A DNA stretch of 64,000 nt from Lentibacillus amyloliquefaciens (GTDB taxonomy: Bacteria; Bacillota; Bacilli; Bacillales; Amphibacillaceae), in NCBI RefSeq assembly GCF_001307805.1, contig NZ_CP013862.1:2480001-2544000 (forward strand), written 5' to 3'. The notes below the pieces were generated by a model. That model searched no databases and was not told the origin of the DNA. It was given only the letters and a program-made list of their open reading frames with translations. Below, in pieces: positions 46,724-59,338 of the stretch (within the stretch, counting starts at the first letter, position 1; the number at the start of each line of letters is the position of its first letter). The position numbers were made by a program, and so were the translations under genes.

Positions 46724-47524
46724 CTAATAGCTTCTCGTAAAAAATAGTACGGCGGTTATCAGGATGAATAAGAGAAAGATGAGAAAATCCTTTTTTTCAA
46801 GCCTCAGTTCACGCAGTTTTGTCCGCCCTTCGCCGCCCTGATAACCGCGTGCTTCCATAGCCATGGCTAATTCCTCGGCCCGTTTAAAGGCACTGACAAA
46901 TAGCGGGACAAGCAATGGGACGACAGCTTTCATGCGTTCTTTTAACGGTCCGGTGCGGAAATCAACGCCGCGGGAGGCTTGCGCTCTTGAAATTTTTTCG
47001 GTTTCCTGCATAAGTGTCGGGATAAATCGAAGTGAAATCGACATCATCAATGCCAATTCATGAACCGGGAACTTTACTTTTTTCAGCGGATGCAGCATGT
47101 CCTCAATGCCGTCAGTGATTTCAATCGGTGTTGTTGTCAGCGTCAGCAATGATGTCACGAGAATAAGCAGGAAGAACCGCATCGATATGGCAAAACCTTG
47201 TATGATGCCTCCTGAATAAATGTTGAATCCAAAAATATCCAATAGGACGGTTCCTTGATTCGTAACAATCAAATGCAATATAAACGTAAATCCGATTAGA
47301 AACCATACCGGTGTCAGCCCTTTTAAAATAAAACGGATCGGAATTCGGGTTGTGAACATGCTCAACAGTGCAAAAGCGGTCAGTGCGCTATAGCTTAATA
47401 CGGTGTTTGCCAAAAACACAACAAATACAAAGAAAAAAATGACCGTCATTTTGGTCCGCGGATCGAGCCGATGAACAAGTGAATCACCCGGGACGTACTG
47501 ACCAATAATCAACATGTTATTCAT
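46724..47524 (-). CDS. ecfT: ECF transporter transmembrane component EcfT
   Basis: A 266-residue membrane protein with about five helices. The two cytoplasmic coupling motifs with ARG are visible as [12 protein letters not shown] and [11 protein letters not shown] (about residues 180-232). It joins EcfA1/A2 to substrate-binding S components for vitamins. It overlaps ecfA2 by 8 nt. Confidence 0.96.
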   Translation of the reverse strand: MNNMLIIGQYVPGDSLVHRLDPRTKMTVIFFFVFVVFLANTVLSYSALTAFALLSMFTTRIPIRFILKGLTPVWFLIGFTFILHLIVTNQGTVLLDIFGFNIYSGGIIQGFAISMRFFLLILVTSLLTLTTTPIEITDGIEDMLHPLKKVKFPVHELALMMSISLRFIPTLMQETEKISRAQASRGVDFRTGPLKERMKAVVPLLVPLFVSAFKRAEELAMAMEARGYQGGEGRTKLRELRLEKKDFLIFLLFILITAVLFFTRSY

Positions 47525-48389
47525 TACTCCGGCCTCCCTTTAGGATTTGCCGGATTTCATTCGCCAGTTCGGCTGAAGACTGCCGCCTGTACGGAATATG
47601 GTACCCAAACTTTTCCGAAAACTCGTTAATAAACTGAACCATCTCAGGTACATCAAGCTGAACCTTTTGCAGCGCCTCCCGCTGTGTCAGAACATTCTCC
47701 GGTTTGCCTTCCATGTACTTCGTGCCATTATTTAAAATGATGACATTATCAGCATATTTAACAGCATCCTCCATGCTGTGTGTGACAAGTATGGTCGTCA
47801 GCCCTTCTTGATTATGCAGATCATAAAACATATCCATCATTTCACGCTGACCGCGGGGGTCAAGACCTGCCGTCGGTTCATCCAATACAAGTACTTCCGG
47901 ATTAGTTGCGAGAACGCCTGCTATTGCCACCCGCCGCATCTGTCCGCCACTCAACTCAAAAGGAGAGCGCTCGAGCAACTCTTCTGACAAACCGACGACA
48001 GGTGTCAGGTGTTCAATACGTTCATTTATTTCCTCTTCTTGGGCACCAAAATTTTCAGGACCAAATGCGATATCCTTTCTGACGGTTTCCTCAAACAATT
48101 GATGTTCCGGATACTGGAAAACCACACCGACACGGCTGCGCAAGCTTTTCAGCTCATTCGGTTTTTGATTCGGCTTCAGATGGTAATCACCGATTGTGAC
48201 TTCACCTTCCGTCGGACGTATCAAACCATTCAGATGCTGGATGAGCGTTGATTTGCCTGACCCTGTATGACCGATGACTGCCGTAAAAGAACCTGATGGA
48301 ATAAATAGCGATAAATCTGCAATTGCTTTATGTTCAAAGGGGGTTTTAGCTTGATAAATATAACTTACGTTGTTGAATGTGATGTCCAT
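47517..48389 (-). CDS. ecfA2: ECF transporter ATPase EcfA2
   Basis: A 290-residue ABC ATPase. Walker A is GHTGSGKST (about residues 39-47), the signature LSGGQMRR, and Walker [14 protein letters not shown]. It pairs with EcfA1 and overlaps it by 25 nt at the start and ecfT by 8 nt at the end. The longer C-terminus is typical for EcfA2. Confidence 0.96.
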   Translation of the reverse strand: MDITFNNVSYIYQAKTPFEHKAIADLSLFIPSGSFTAVIGHTGSGKSTLIQHLNGLIRPTEGEVTIGDYHLKPNQKPNELKSLRSRVGVVFQYPEHQLFEETVRKDIAFGPENFGAQEEEINERIEHLTPVVGLSEELLERSPFELSGGQMRRVAIAGVLATNPEVLVLDEPTAGLDPRGQREMMDMFYDLHNQEGLTTILVTHSMEDAVKYADNVIILNNGTKYMEGKPENVLTQREALQKVQLDVPEMVQFINEFSEKFGYHIPYRRQSSAELANEIRQILKGGRSNE

Positions 48390-49204
48390 AGTTCCTCCAG
48401 CAGCTCCTCATGACTTAACGCTTCATTTGTAATCGGTACGCCTGCCTTTTGCAGTTCATCAGACAGTGTTGCAATAAACGGGATATCCAGTCCGATTTCG
48501 TGAAGTTCTGCCTTTTTGGCAAAAATATCCCTCGGAACTGCTTCCTCCCGGATTTCGCCATCGTTCATCACAATCACACGTTCAGCCTGTACGACTTCTT
48601 TGAGATCATGCGTGATTGTAATAAGGGAAAGATTACGCTCTTCCTTCACATTTGTCACAGTTTTCATGATATCTCGCCGGCCGCGGGGGTCGAGCATGAC
48701 AGTGGCCTCATCGAGAATAAGAACCTGCGGGAAAATTGCCAGCACACTTGCAATCGCCACGCGTTGTTTCTGGCCGCCTGAAAGTTTGTGCGGTTCAGTC
48801 AACCGGTATGATTCCATTCTGACAGCCTTTAATATGTCATCAATCCGTTTTACCATTTCATCTCTTGCTATCCCGCGATTTTCCATACCAAAGGCAATAT
48901 CGTCCTGAACGGTAGTCCCGACAAATTGGTTATCGGGATTTTGAAAAACCATTCCCACGTCTTTGCGGATCTCCCATATTGATTCTTGCGTCAAGTGCCG
49001 CCCGTTGACAATAATTTCGCCTTCTTGCGGAAAAAGCAAACCGTTCATTAGTTTGGCGATTGTAGATTTGCCTGATCCGTTATGTCCGATAATCGCTGCC
49101 GCTTCATTTTCATAGATTTCAAATGAGCAGTTTTTTAAAACCCAGGACTGCTCTTCTCCATATCTGAATGATACATTTTTAAACTCAACTAACTTTTCCC
49201 GCAT
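48365..49204 (-). CDS. ecfA1: ECF transporter ATPase EcfA1
   Basis: A 279-residue ABC ATPase. Walker A is GHNGSGKST (about residues 39-47), the signature LSGGQKQR, and Walker [14 protein letters not shown]. It heads the module, has its own upstream region after the rplQ terminator, and probably has its own promoter. Confidence 0.96.
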   Translation of the reverse strand: MREKLVEFKNVSFRYGEEQSWVLKNCSFEIYENEAAAIIGHNGSGKSTIAKLMNGLLFPQEGEIIVNGRHLTQESIWEIRKDVGMVFQNPDNQFVGTTVQDDIAFGMENRGIARDEMVKRIDDILKAVRMESYRLTEPHKLSGGQKQRVAIASVLAIFPQVLILDEATVMLDPRGRRDIMKTVTNVKEERNLSLITITHDLKEVVQAERVIVMNDGEIREEAVPRDIFAKKAELHEIGLDIPFIATLSDELQKAGVPITNEALSHEELLEELWTSHSTT

Positions 49205-49419
49205 CTCCGCTCCCCCTCTATTGCGACTCCGCTAAAATCTTCTGCCTCTATCTATTTTTTCCAGAGAACTCCCAATGTGAGTGTGTTAACAACGTTACTC
49301 GTTCAACAGATAAAACTGTGGTGAGCAATTGTGAGCGCAGACAATATACGCAAACTCAATCAGAACAGATATCCGCAGTTCCGTATCACAAACATCAACT
49401 TTTAAAAAACAGTTGATGC

Positions 49420-49463
49420 AAAAAAAGGGCTTGGATTCACCTCGTAGAAGAGATTCAGCCCTG
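49420..49463 (-). terminator. Terminator of the alpha operon
   Basis: On the minus strand AGGGCTGAATC pairs with GAATCCAAGCCCT around a large loop, followed by TTTTTTT, just past rplQ. It separates rplQ from ecfA1. Nothing else was found in 49205-49483. Confidence 0.85.
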
Positions 49464-49483
49464 CCCTTATCGCATCGCATTGA

Positions 49484-49837
49484 TTAAACGAGTTCGATGA
49501 TTGCCATTTTTGCGCCATCACCTTGACGCTCTCCAAGTTTGAGAACGCGTGTGTAGCCGCCTTGTCTTTCTTCATAGCGTCCAGCGATATCATCGAATAA
49601 TTTTTGAATTACCTTTTCGTCTTCACTGGCATCTTGATCATATAGGAAAGATGCTGCCTGGCGACGTGCATGAAGATCACCACGTTTGCCAAGTGTGATC
49701 ATTTTTTCTGTCGTTGACTTCAAATCTTTGGCCTTAGCTTCTGTTATTTCAAGGCGTTCGTGGATAATTAAATCAGAAGTAAGGTTACGAAGCATTGCCA
49801 TACGATGGTCTGTTTTCCGTCCTAATTTTCTGGCCAT
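49484..49837 (-). CDS. rplQ: Ribosomal protein L17 (bL17)
   Basis: A 117-residue protein starting [19 protein letters not shown], the invariant N-terminus. It is last in the rpsM-rpsK-rpoA-rplQ order and lies 44 nt after rpoA. Confidence 0.98.
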   Translation of the reverse strand: MARKLGRKTDHRMAMLRNLTSDLIIHERLEITEAKAKDLKSTTEKMITLGKRGDLHARRQAASFLYDQDASEDEKVIQKLFDDIAGRYEERQGGYTRVLKLGERQGDGAKMAIIELV

Positions 49838-49881
49838 GGACTATCCCTCCCTTTCCTGTTGTAAAATTACAATCAGCTGTA

Positions 49882-50826
49882 TTAGTCGTCATCACGCAAC
49901 CCTAAGCCTAAATCCCCGAGCTTTTCTTTCACTTCTTCAAGCGATTTGCGGCCGAGGTTACGCACTTTCATCATGTCTTCTTCCGACTTATTGGAAAGCT
50001 CTTGTACTGTATTTATTCCGGCGCGTTTCAGACAGTTATAGGACCTTACAGAAAGATCAAGTTCTTCAATGGTCATTTCCATAACTTTTTCTTTCTGGTC
50101 TTCTTCTTTCTCAACCATAATTTCTGCTTTCTGGGCTTCATCCGTCAATCCTATAAAGATGTTAAGATGTTCGTTAAACACCTTTGCACCTAACGAGACA
50201 GATTCTTCCGGACGGATGCTTCCATCTGTCCAGACATCCATTGTCAGCTTATCATAGTTGGACACTTGCCCCACTCGCGTATTCTCTACTTGATACGTGA
50301 CACGTGTGACAGGTGTAAAAATCGAATCAACCGGAATGACACCAATTGGCTGTTCATCACGTTTATTTGCTTCAGCTGGTCGATATCCGCGACCGCGCTC
50401 TGCTGTAATCTTCATATGCAGATTCCCATTACCGTTGATCGTCGCAATAGGCAAATCCGGATTCAATACTTCCACATCACTATCATAGGTCAAATCTGCA
50501 GCCGTAACTTTTCCTTCTCCCTGCACATCAATCTCCAATGTTTTAACATCATCAGAGTAAATTTTCAGTGCAAGCTTTTTAAGGTTCAAAATAATGGAAG
50601 TTACATCTTCAACAACCCCTGTGATCGTTGAAAACTCATGTTGCACACCATCAATTTGAACCGATGTAACAGCAGCACCCGGAAGTGAGGATAGCAGGAT
50701 ACGACGCAAGGAGTTGCCCAGAGTAGTACCATATCCACGTTCAAGCGGTTCGACGACGAACTTTCCATATGTCGCATCATCGGTGATCTCTACTGTTTCT
50801 ATTCCCGGTTTTTCAATTTCGATCAT
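49882..50826 (-). CDS. rpoA: RNA polymerase alpha subunit
   Basis: A 314-residue protein with the N-terminal dimerisation domain ([20 protein letters not shown] near residue 33) and the C-terminal DNA-binding domain (about 245-310, [20 protein letters not shown]). It is preceded by a 269-nt gap with structured RNA. Confidence 0.98.
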   Translation of the reverse strand: MIEIEKPGIETVEITDDATYGKFVVEPLERGYGTTLGNSLRRILLSSLPGAAVTSVQIDGVQHEFSTITGVVEDVTSIILNLKKLALKIYSDDVKTLEIDVQGEGKVTAADLTYDSDVEVLNPDLPIATINGNGNLHMKITAERGRGYRPAEANKRDEQPIGVIPVDSIFTPVTRVTYQVENTRVGQVSNYDKLTMDVWTDGSIRPEESVSLGAKVFNEHLNIFIGLTDEAQKAEIMVEKEEDQKEKVMEMTIEELDLSVRSYNCLKRAGINTVQELSNKSEEDMMKVRNLGRKSLEEVKEKLGDLGLGLRDDD

Positions 50827-50859
50827 TCTGTAAAACCCTCCTTAAAAACGTCGAAATCC

Positions 50860-50887
50860 CGGTTAGACGGCCAACAAAGTCTAACCG
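50860..50887 (-). promoter_or_regulatory. Hairpin in the rpoA leader
   Basis: Perfect 9-bp stem CGGTTAGAC / GTCTAACCG with a 10-nt loop, about 35 nt before rpoA. A role in translation or mRNA processing is possible. Confidence 0.5.
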
Positions 50888-51004
50888 AAATTCCCCAAAT
50901 AGGCAGTTGGCGTTTCTGCACTGGAACATTCTTGATACACCTTTGTCTCTGTCTTCTTATCTTTAGGTTTGACCCAAAGGAACCTATACCCTTTTCTGCT
51001 GTTC

Positions 51005-51029
51005 AAAGAGCGTGTTTCGCTCTTTTTTT
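51005..51029 (+). terminator. Antisense-oriented terminator in rpsK-rpoA gap
   Basis: AAAGAGCG/CGCTCTTT with a 5-nt loop followed by TTTT on the plus strand, opposite to the genes. On the minus strand no T tract follows, so it should not stop the operon. Confidence 0.55.
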
Positions 51030-51095
51030 CAGAACGCGCATTTTTAGCTATCATAACCCATTATAGACAGAGTGACAAATTCTAAACGGTTATCT

Positions 51096-51488
51096 TTACA
51101 CACGACGACGTTTTGGCGGGCGGCAGCCATTATGCGGAACAGGTGTTACATCATGAATTGCTGTAATTTCCAGTCCGGCTGCCTGTAATGAACGAATTGC
51201 TGCTTCACGGCCGGCTCCGGGGCCTTTAACCGTTACATCAAGTTGTTTCATCCCGTTATCAACCGCATTCTTTGCAGCTGTCTCAGCAGCCATTTGTGCA
51301 GCGAATGGTGTTGATTTACGGGAGCCTTTAAAGCCAAGCGCACCTGCAGAGCTCCATCCGATTGAATTCCCTTTAACATCTGTAATGGTTACAATCGTAT
51401 TATTAAATGTTGAACGGATATGTGCCACACCCGTATCAATATTCTTTTTCACGCGGCGTTTGCGTGTTGGTTGTTGTTTCCGTGCCAT
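51096..51488 (-). CDS. rpsK: Ribosomal protein S11 (uS11)
   Basis: A 130-residue protein with [18 protein letters not shown] near residue 20 and the C-terminal [23 protein letters not shown] end. It is 16 nt after rpsM. Confidence 0.98.
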   Translation of the reverse strand: MARKQQPTRKRRVKKNIDTGVAHIRSTFNNTIVTITDVKGNSIGWSSAGALGFKGSRKSTPFAAQMAAETAAKNAVDNGMKQLDVTVKGPGAGREAAIRSLQAAGLEITAIHDVTPVPHNGCRPPKRRRV

Positions 51489-51504
51489 TGATGGTTACCC
51501 TCCT

Positions 51505-51870
51505 TTACTTTTTCTTGTTTGCCATTGTACGACGAGGACCTTTGCGTGTACGTGAGTTGTTTTTCGTCTTTTGACCACGCAATGGCATTCCCCGGCGGTG
51601 TCTAACACCTCTGTATGATCCGATTTCTATCAGGCGTTTAATGTTGAGGGATGTTTCACGGCGAAGATCACCTTCAACAGAATATTCACCGATTGCTTTA
51701 CGGATGCTGCTCAATTCATCTTCAGTGAGATCGCGCACTCGCGTGTTTTCCGAGACGCCTGCGTCACTCAGGATGTTTTGGGCAGTGCTTTTTCCGACAC
51801 CATGAATATAAGTTAGTGAAATAACTACACGTTTATCACGTGGAATGTCGATACCTGCAATACGTGCCAT
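51505..51870 (-). CDS. rpsM: Ribosomal protein S13 (uS13)
   Basis: A 121-residue protein starting [20 protein letters not shown] and ending in a basic tail ([14 protein letters not shown]). It follows rpmJ by 24 nt. Confidence 0.98.
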   Translation of the reverse strand: MARIAGIDIPRDKRVVISLTYIHGVGKSTAQNILSDAGVSENTRVRDLTEDELSSIRKAIGEYSVEGDLRRETSLNIKRLIEIGSYRGVRHRRGMPLRGQKTKNNSRTRKGPRRTMANKKK

Positions 51871-51894
51871 AGTTTTCCAGCACCTCCTTATTGA

Positions 51895-52008
51895 TTAGCC
51901 TTGTTTTTGCTTGTGTTTTGGATTATCACAAATCACCATTAATTTACCTTTACGTTTAATGATTTTGCATTTTTCACAAATTGGTTTTACAGATGCTCTG
52001 ACTTTCAT
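51895..52008 (-). CDS. rpmJ: Ribosomal protein L36 (bL36), zinc type
   Basis: A 37-residue protein ([15 protein letters not shown] at the start, [11 protein letters not shown] at the end) with the Cys-x2-Cys...Cys...His zinc ribbon. GGAGG lies close upstream; two ATGs are adjacent and the inner one gives the standard N-terminus. It lies between infA and rpsM as usual. Confidence 0.97.
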   Translation of the reverse strand: MKVRASVKPICEKCKIIKRKGKLMVICDNPKHKQKQG

Positions 52009-52043
52009 CATCTTACCTCCTTTTACATCGGAGCTCGAAAAAG

Positions 52044-52262
52044 TTATTTATAACGGTACGTAATTCGTCCTTTGCTTAAATCATAAGGTGAAAGTTCTAC
52101 CGTCACTTTATCACCTGGCAAAATGCGGATGAAATGCATGCGGATTTTGCCGGAAACATGGGCCAGTACTGTATGGCCGTTTTCCAGTTCCACATTAAAC
52201 ATCGCATTCGGCAGTGTCTCAGTTACGGTGCCTTCCACTTCAATTACATCGTCTTTAGCCAT
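52044..52262 (-). CDS. infA: Translation initiation factor IF-1
   Basis: A 72-residue OB-fold protein ([20 protein letters not shown] at the start, [16 protein letters not shown] at the end), standard length. Its start overlaps the upstream KOW-domain gene by 8 nt. Confidence 0.98.
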   Translation of the reverse strand: MAKDDVIEVEGTVTETLPNAMFNVELENGHTVLAHVSGKIRMHFIRILPGDKVTVELSPYDLSKGRITYRYK

Positions 52263-52578
52263 CGTGTTGATCTCCCTTCTTCAAATCAGTCACAATTTCA
52301 TTCATGAATTTGGTTAAGGCAAATCGCAGTTTGCCATTTGTGACACGACCAGTTTCTAGAAGGCTGTTTTGGACTTCCGGAGATATAAATTCCATCGCTT
52401 CAATATGATACAAGTTCTTTTTCTTAGGCCGATCATATTTACGTTTTTCCCCATCTGCAAGCAGGGCATACCGATCATCGATAAGTTTCAGCACAATGGC
52501 GTATTGTCCTGCTTCACGTCCTTGCAAAATACGAACAACTTGACCTATTCGCGGAATCGAATCAGCTTCGTTCAACAA
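52255..52578 (-). CDS. KOW-domain RNA-binding protein (YbzG-like)
   Basis: A 107-residue protein with a KOW/L14e-like domain ([19 protein letters not shown] at about residues 11-29). In Bacillus such a gene stands between map and infA. It probably starts with TTG behind AAGGTGATC. Its function is unknown, probably ribosome related. Confidence 0.85.
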   Translation of the reverse strand: MLNEADSIPRIGQVVRILQGREAGQYAIVLKLIDDRYALLADGEKRKYDRPKKKNLYHIEAMEFISPEVQNSLLETGRVTNGKLRFALTKFMNEIVTDLKKGDQHDG

Positions 52579-52758
52579 CGATCACCTTCACTTAGGCTTT
52601 TGATTTTATAACAAATCATTCCGATGATAAAAACTCCTTATCATCAGTTGATCTCATTCTTATACCGGATAGTGCACAGGTTGTTATAGATTGCCCGCGG
52701 CATTCATTATACCGTTAAGTGTGCCTAATTGCACCCAATTCAATGCAGCCGGAAAGAA

Positions 52759-53436
<678 letters not shown>

Positions 53437-54729
53437 TTACTTGATAAAACCTGTATAATGCCGTTTTACGAGCTGGCTTTCCAGTTGTTTCATCGTCTGC
53501 AGGGCAACACCTACAACGATAAGTAAGCTCGTGCCGCCGATTTGTACTGCTTGAGGCAGATTTGCAAGACCGCCTAAAATAATAGGCAGCACAGAAACCG
53601 CAGCAAGGAAGAGTGCCCCTACAAATGTCAGTCGGTACATAACACGTGTAAGATAGGTCTCTGTATTTTTGCCAGGTCGTATGCCTGGAATATATCCGCC
53701 TTGTTTTTGCAGATTTTCCGCCATTTGTTCAGGATTGACTTGAACAAATGTGTAGAAATACGTGAAGGCAATAATCAGTCCTACATAGATGATCATTCCA
53801 ATTGGCTGGGTATAATCAAAAATGTTTTCAATCGTCGCTGCTATTTCATTACCTTCAAAAAGTCCGGCAACTGTCCGGGGTGCAATGATAAATGCAATCG
53901 CAAAGATTACCGGGATAACCCCTGCAGCATTCACTTTTAACGGTAAATGTGTCGAATGGCCGCCCACAGGTGACCGATTGACAAGTTTTTTAGCGTATTG
54001 AATTGGTATTTTGCGCAGTGCCTGCTGGATAAAGATAACACCAACGGTAACTGCCACTACTACCAATGCTATCAATGTCACGATAACAATGTTAATGAAC
54101 AGCTCGTCACCGGCATCGACGAAGTACTGACTGTATAATTGATTGACGCCGTTCGGAACTGCCGCCACTATACCGGCAAAAATCAGAATGGAGATTCCGT
54201 TCCCGACACCATTAGCAGTAATCTGTTCCCCAACCCACATCAAAAATGTCGTACCGCTTGTAAGGATGATAGCAATCATCAGGAACTTCCAAACGTTCGG
54301 TTCACTGATCAGCATGCCGCCAGCCATTGCATTAAAACCGATTGACATGGCAATCGCCTGGACAAACGCAAGTGCAACCGTTCCATAACGGGTGATCTGT
54401 GCTATTTTTTTACGACCCATTTCGCCTTGCTTCTTCCATTCAGTGAACTTAGGCACAACATCCATCTGCAGAAGCTGCATAATGATGGCTGCCGTAATGT
54501 AAGGCATAATCCCCATCGCGAAAATGGAGAAGTTTTGCAGTGCCCCGCCGCCAAAAGTATTTAAAAAGCCGAAAACATTTTGCTGGTTCATAAAGTCAAT
54601 AGCTTCTCTATTTGTATATGGCACTGGAATAAAAGTACCAAGACGGAAAACAATCAGCATTAATAAAGTGAAGACGATCTTCCGTCTGATATCTTTAACT
54701 CGCACTAAATTGGAGATTGTACGGAACAT
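53437..54729 (-). CDS. secY: Preprotein translocase subunit SecY
   Basis: A 430-residue membrane protein with ten predicted helices, forming the Sec channel. Typical segments are FNAMAGGMLISEPN and VGGHSTHLPLKVNAAGVIPVIFA, and GGYIPGIRPGKNTETYL near residue 330. Its ATG overlaps the rplO stop by 1 nt. Confidence 0.98.
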   Translation of the reverse strand: MFRTISNLVRVKDIRRKIVFTLLMLIVFRLGTFIPVPYTNREAIDFMNQQNVFGFLNTFGGGALQNFSIFAMGIMPYITAAIIMQLLQMDVVPKFTEWKKQGEMGRKKIAQITRYGTVALAFVQAIAMSIGFNAMAGGMLISEPNVWKFLMIAIILTSGTTFLMWVGEQITANGVGNGISILIFAGIVAAVPNGVNQLYSQYFVDAGDELFINIVIVTLIALVVVAVTVGVIFIQQALRKIPIQYAKKLVNRSPVGGHSTHLPLKVNAAGVIPVIFAIAFIIAPRTVAGLFEGNEIAATIENIFDYTQPIGMIIYVGLIIAFTYFYTFVQVNPEQMAENLQKQGGYIPGIRPGKNTETYLTRVMYRLTFVGALFLAAVSVLPIILGGLANLPQAVQIGGTSLLIVVGVALQTMKQLESQLVKRHYTGFIK

Positions 54730-55169
54730 TAGATCACCTCTGTTTTACCGCCCGCTGCCTCGATTGCTTCTTTTGCTGAAGCAGAGAACTTATGAGCTTT
54801 TACAGTGAATTTCTTTTCAACGCTGCCATTTCCCAGCACTTTAATGCCGTGTTTTGCTTTGTTGACGACACCTTCTTCCAATAAAAGCTCAGGTGTGATT
54901 TCAGAACCATCGTCAAAACGATTTAAAGCATCCAAGTTTACAATAGCAAGTTCCTTGCGATGAACATTGGTAAAACCGCGCTTGGGCAAACGCTGGAACA
55001 AAGGCATTTGTCCGCCTTCAAAACCTGGACGGGTATTGCCGCCTTCACGTGCCTTTTGCCCTTTATGTCCTCTTCCGGATGTTTTGCCGCCTCCGGATGA
55101 CATTCCGCGGCCAACGCGATTGCGCTTTTTACGACTTCCTTCTGCTGACTTTAGTTCATGAAGTTTCAT
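54729..55169 (-). CDS. rplO: Ribosomal protein L15 (uL15)
   Basis: A 146-residue protein starting [20 protein letters not shown] with the Gly-rich [16 protein letters not shown] segment. ATG 55169 has GGAGG 8 nt upstream. Confidence 0.98.
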   Translation of the reverse strand: MKLHELKSAEGSRKKRNRVGRGMSSGGGKTSGRGHKGQKAREGGNTRPGFEGGQMPLFQRLPKRGFTNVHRKELAIVNLDALNRFDDGSEITPELLLEEGVVNKAKHGIKVLGNGSVEKKFTVKAHKFSASAKEAIEAAGGKTEVI

Positions 55170-55200
55170 GGTGTGCACCTCCTCTTCTGCCTTGAGATTA

Positions 55201-55383
55201 TTACACTTCTTTAACCGTTACGAGATGTGATACTTTGTCTAACATTCCGCGAGTGGCTGGTGTATCTTCACGTACCACTGATTGGCGGATTTTTTTCAAA
55301 CCTAGTGATTGGACAGTCTGGCGCTGTCCTTCTGATTGGCCGATTACACTGCGCGTGAGGGTGATTTCTAATTGTTTAGACAT
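55201..55383 (-). CDS. rpmD: Ribosomal protein L30 (uL30)
   Basis: A 60-residue protein ([20 protein letters not shown] at the start), standard bacterial length. It lies between rpsE and rplO. Confidence 0.98.
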   Translation of the reverse strand: MSKQLEITLTRSVIGQSEGQRQTVQSLGLKKIRQSVVREDTPATRGMLDKVSHLVTVKEV

Positions 55384-55396
55384 AGTTATTCCCTCC

Positions 55397-55900
55397 TTAT
55401 CCTAACAGTTCTTCTACAGATTTGCCGCGTAGTTTAGCTACGTTTTCTGCCGTTTTGAGATTTGCTAAACCGTTCAATGTTGCACGAATCATGTTGATTG
55501 GTGTGTTGGACCCTAATGATTTAGTCAGAATGTCACCCACTCCAGCAAGTTCAAGGATAGCGCGCACAGGTCCGCCTGAGATAACTCCCGTACCTTCTGT
55601 AGCTGGTTTCATGAGTATATTCCCTGAACCATATTGTCCATGGATTTGATGCGGGATTGTTGTTCCGACAATCGGTACTTCAATCAGGTTTTTCTTCGCA
55701 TCGTCAACTGCTTTTTTAATGGCTTCCGGTACTTCTTTGGCTTTTCCGGTTCCAAAACCAACATGACCATTCTTATCGCCTACCACAACCAATGCAGCAA
55801 AACGGAAGTTCCGTCCACCTTTTACTACCTTTGCAACGCGATTAATCGCAACAACGCGTTCTTCAATATCTAATTTGTTTGGATCAATACTTGTTACCAT
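55397..55900 (-). CDS. rpsE: Ribosomal protein S5 (uS5)
   Basis: A 167-residue protein with the double-stranded RNA-binding-like part ([20 protein letters not shown] near residue 26) and [20 protein letters not shown] later. Standard position. Confidence 0.98.
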   Translation of the reverse strand: MVTSIDPNKLDIEERVVAINRVAKVVKGGRNFRFAALVVVGDKNGHVGFGTGKAKEVPEAIKKAVDDAKKNLIEVPIVGTTIPHQIHGQYGSGNILMKPATEGTGVISGGPVRAILELAGVGDILTKSLGSNTPINMIRATLNGLANLKTAENVAKLRGKSVEELLG

Positions 55901-55924
55901 TCATGTCCCTCCTTTATTTGACGA

Positions 55925-56287
55925 TTAAAATACAAGGCCGTTCTCGCGAGCAGCATCTGCCAATGCTTTAACACGTCCGTGATAAAGGTAGCCTCCACGA
56001 TCAAATACAACAATTTTGTACCCTTTATCACCGGCACGTTTTGCAACCATTTCACCTACTTGTTTGGCTGCTTCAACATTGCCTGTTGCTTCCAGATTCA
56101 GTTCATTATCATTGCTCGAAGCACTTGCAACAGTGCTGCCGGCAACATCATCGATTAATTGTGCATAAATGTGTTTATTTGAACGGTACACGTTAAGACG
56201 CGGGCGTTCCTCTGTCCCGAAGACACTCTTGCGGACGCGTGCATGTCTTTTCTTGCGTACAACGTTTTTGTCAGGTTTTGCGATCAT
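55925..56287 (-). CDS. rplR: Ribosomal protein L18 (uL18)
   Basis: A 120-residue 5S-binding protein. The start [20 protein letters not shown] is selected because AAGGAG lies 8 nt upstream; C-terminal [20 protein letters not shown] is typical. Confidence 0.98.
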   Translation of the reverse strand: MIAKPDKNVVRKKRHARVRKSVFGTEERPRLNVYRSNKHIYAQLIDDVAGSTVASASSNDNELNLEATGNVEAAKQVGEMVAKRAGDKGYKIVVFDRGGYLYHGRVKALADAARENGLVF

Positions 56288-56319
56288 CCAGGTCACTCCT
56301 TTCTGCTACCTAACTAACC

Positions 56320-56856
56320 TTATTTAGCAGTTTTACCTTCTTTTTGGCGTACTGTTTCACCTTCATAACGAATACCTTTTCCTTTATAAGGTTCAGGTGG
56401 CCTGACTGCTCGGATGTTGGCAGCGACTCCGCCGACTAATTCTTTATCAATGCCTTTAACGATTAATTTCGTGTTTTGTGGAACGTCGATTTCAATGCCT
56501 TCAGTTGGTTCAATCTCAACGGGGTGTGAATAACCTGCGTTGATAACTACTTTTTCACCCTGTTTTTGGGCACGATACCCAACACCGTTGATTTCAAGTG
56601 ATTTCTCGAATCCTTTGTGGACACCCTCGACCATGTTGGCAACCATGCTGCGTGTTGTACCATGCAATGCACGGTGTTCTTTATGCTCACTCGGGCGTTC
56701 AACAGTCAGTACATTATCTTCTATCACGATTTTCATATCCGAATGAAATTGGCGTGTCAGTTCACCTTTGGGACCTTTTACAGTAACGGTATTGCCATCA
56801 AGCTGAACTTCTACACCTTCAGGGATTTCCAACGACTTCAGTCCGATACGGGACAT
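56320..56856 (-). CDS. rplF: Ribosomal protein L6 (uL6)
   Basis: A 178-residue protein starting [17 protein letters not shown] with [15 protein letters not shown] near the C-terminus. ATG 56856 has GGAGG 8 nt upstream. Confidence 0.98.
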   Translation of the reverse strand: MSRIGLKSLEIPEGVEVQLDGNTVTVKGPKGELTRQFHSDMKIVIEDNVLTVERPSEHKEHRALHGTTRSMVANMVEGVHKGFEKSLEINGVGYRAQKQGEKVVINAGYSHPVEIEPTEGIEIDVPQNTKLIVKGIDKELVGGVAANIRAVRPPEPYKGKGIRYEGETVRQKEGKTAK

Positions 56857-56886
56857 TTCATACACCTCCTGTCTTAAAACTGTATA

Positions 56887-57285
56887 TTACCAGACATATG
56901 CCAGTACTTCTCCGCCCACAGCCTGCGTGCGTGCTTCTTTGTCGGAAAGTACACCATGTGATGTTGATACAACTGCAATACCTAAACCATTCAGTACACG
57001 GGGCACTTCATCCGCTTTTGCGTAAACACGGAGTCCGGGCTTGCTGATACGTTTGATGCCAGTAATAACACGCTCTTCTTTAGCCCCGTACTTCAGGAAT
57101 ATACGCAGGATACCCTGTTTGTCATCTTCAACGAATTCATAATCACGTACAAATCCTTCACGTTTAAGGATATCAGCGATTTCTTTCTTTAAGTTGGAAG
57201 CCGGAAGCTCTAATTTCTCATGCCGAACCATGTTGGCATTACGAATGCGAGTTAGCATATCTGCTATTGGATCTGTCATAACCAT
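56887..57285 (-). CDS. rpsH: Ribosomal protein S8 (uS8)
   Basis: A 132-residue protein starting [19 protein letters not shown], the Bacillus-type N-terminus, and ending EVLAYVW. Confidence 0.98.
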   Translation of the reverse strand: MVMTDPIADMLTRIRNANMVRHEKLELPASNLKKEIADILKREGFVRDYEFVEDDKQGILRIFLKYGAKEERVITGIKRISKPGLRVYAKADEVPRVLNGLGIAVVSTSHGVLSDKEARTQAVGGEVLAYVW

Positions 57286-57315
57286 TACTACATTACCTCC
57301 TTCCCGAATCGGGGT

Positions 57316-58058
<743 letters not shown>

Positions 58059-58084
58059 CACGAGAGCCTCCTTTCATCTGCGGA

Positions 58085-58396
58085 CTATTTATCGATTGCT
58101 TCTCCGGATTTTTTGGCAATACGTATCTTTTTGCCGTCACGATCTTCATATCCGACACGAGTTGGTTCACCGGATTTCGGATCGATTAACATGACATTCG
58201 AAACATGAATGGCTGCTTCCTGATTAAGGATTCCGCCTTGCGGATTATCCTGTGAAGGCTTCGCATGTTTCTTGATCATATTACTGCCTTCAACCAAAAC
58301 ACGGTCTTTTTTTGGATATGCTTCTAAGATTGTTCCTTCTTTACCACGGTCTTTACCGGAGATTACTTTGACTTTGTCACCTTTTTTTACATGCAT
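58085..58396 (-). CDS. rplX: Ribosomal protein L24 (uL24)
   Basis: A 103-residue KOW-motif protein starting [18 protein letters not shown]. Standard position between rplN and rplE. Confidence 0.98.
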   Translation of the reverse strand: MHVKKGDKVKVISGKDRGKEGTILEAYPKKDRVLVEGSNMIKKHAKPSQDNPQGGILNQEAAIHVSNVMLIDPKSGEPTRVGYEDRDGKKIRIAKKSGEAIDK

Positions 58397-58439
58397 GTCT
58401 GACGCGCACCTCCTTGACAGGACTTTTTTAAACTCTCAC

Positions 58440-58808
58440 TTATAATACTTCCGGTGCCAGAGACACGATTTTCATGAATTTAGCATCACGCAATTCACGC
58501 GCGACCGGCCCAAAAATACGAGTGCCTTGAGGACCTTTATCGTCACGGACAATTACGGCAGCATTTTCATCAAAACTGATGTAGGAGCCATCATTACGGC
58601 GCACACCGGACTTCGAGCGGACAATTACGGCTCTCACAATTTCGCCTTTTTTGACAACGCCTCCTGGTGTTGCATGTTTCACCGTGCAAACAACGACATC
58701 ACCAATATTGGCTGTTTTGCGTCCTGAACCGCCCAAGACTTTAATGGTCTTAACTTCACGGGCACCAGAGTTATCTGCAACTTTTAAACTGGTTTCTTGT
58801 TGAATCAT
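58440..58808 (-). CDS. rplN: Ribosomal protein L14 (uL14)
   Basis: A 122-residue protein starting [19 protein letters not shown], one of the most conserved ribosomal N-termini. Confidence 0.98.
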   Translation of the reverse strand: MIQQETSLKVADNSGAREVKTIKVLGGSGRKTANIGDVVVCTVKHATPGGVVKKGEIVRAVIVRSKSGVRRNDGSYISFDENAAVIVRDDKGPQGTRIFGPVARELRDAKFMKIVSLAPEVL

Positions 58809-58850
58809 ACGCTTGTGACCTCCCTTCGGATATCTTCGGAGCGAACTTTA

Positions 58851-59114
58851 TTAAATGACGACCGCTTCTTCAATGACTTCAACCAGGCGAAATCGTTTAG
58901 TTGCTGACAGCGGACGGGTTTCCATAATTTTAACAACGTCACCGGTTTTAGCTTCATTGTTCTCATCATGCACCTTGAATTTCTTTGAATATTTAACACG
59001 CTTGCCATACAGATTATGAAACTTGTATGTCTCCGTAACAACTGAGATGGTTTTATTCATTTTATCTGATACGACACGGCCTGTATATACCTTACGATTA
59101 TTACGTTCACTCAT
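58851..59114 (-). CDS. rpsQ: Ribosomal protein S17 (uS17)
   Basis: An 87-residue protein with [19 protein letters not shown] near the start. Standard position between rpmC and rplN. Confidence 0.98.
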   Translation of the reverse strand: MSERNNRKVYTGRVVSDKMNKTISVVTETYKFHNLYGKRVKYSKKFKVHDENNEAKTGDVVKIMETRPLSATKRFRLVEVIEEAVVI

Positions 59115-59137
59115 TTTGAGACTAACCTCCTCTCAGG

Positions 59138-59338
59138 TTAATTGTTTACGCTTAGCTCACGCTGACGTGAGATTGTCTTCATGCGGGCAATCGTTTTTTT
59201 AACTTCACCGATGCGTGCAGTATTTTCCAATTGACCGGTAGCTAACTGAAAGCGCAGATTAAATAATTCTTCTTTTAATGATTTAACTTTTTGTTCAATT
59301 TCGGCAGTGGTTAATTCTCTAATTTCATTAGCTTTCAT
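59138..59338 (-). CDS. rpmC: Ribosomal protein L29 (uL29)
   Basis: A 66-residue helical protein starting [18 protein letters not shown]. Its start overlaps the end of rplP by 11 nt; GGTGG upstream lies inside rplP. A longer frame is rejected. Confidence 0.98.
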   Translation of the reverse strand: MKANEIRELTTAEIEQKVKSLKEELFNLRFQLATGQLENTARIGEVKKTIARMKTISRQRELSVNN

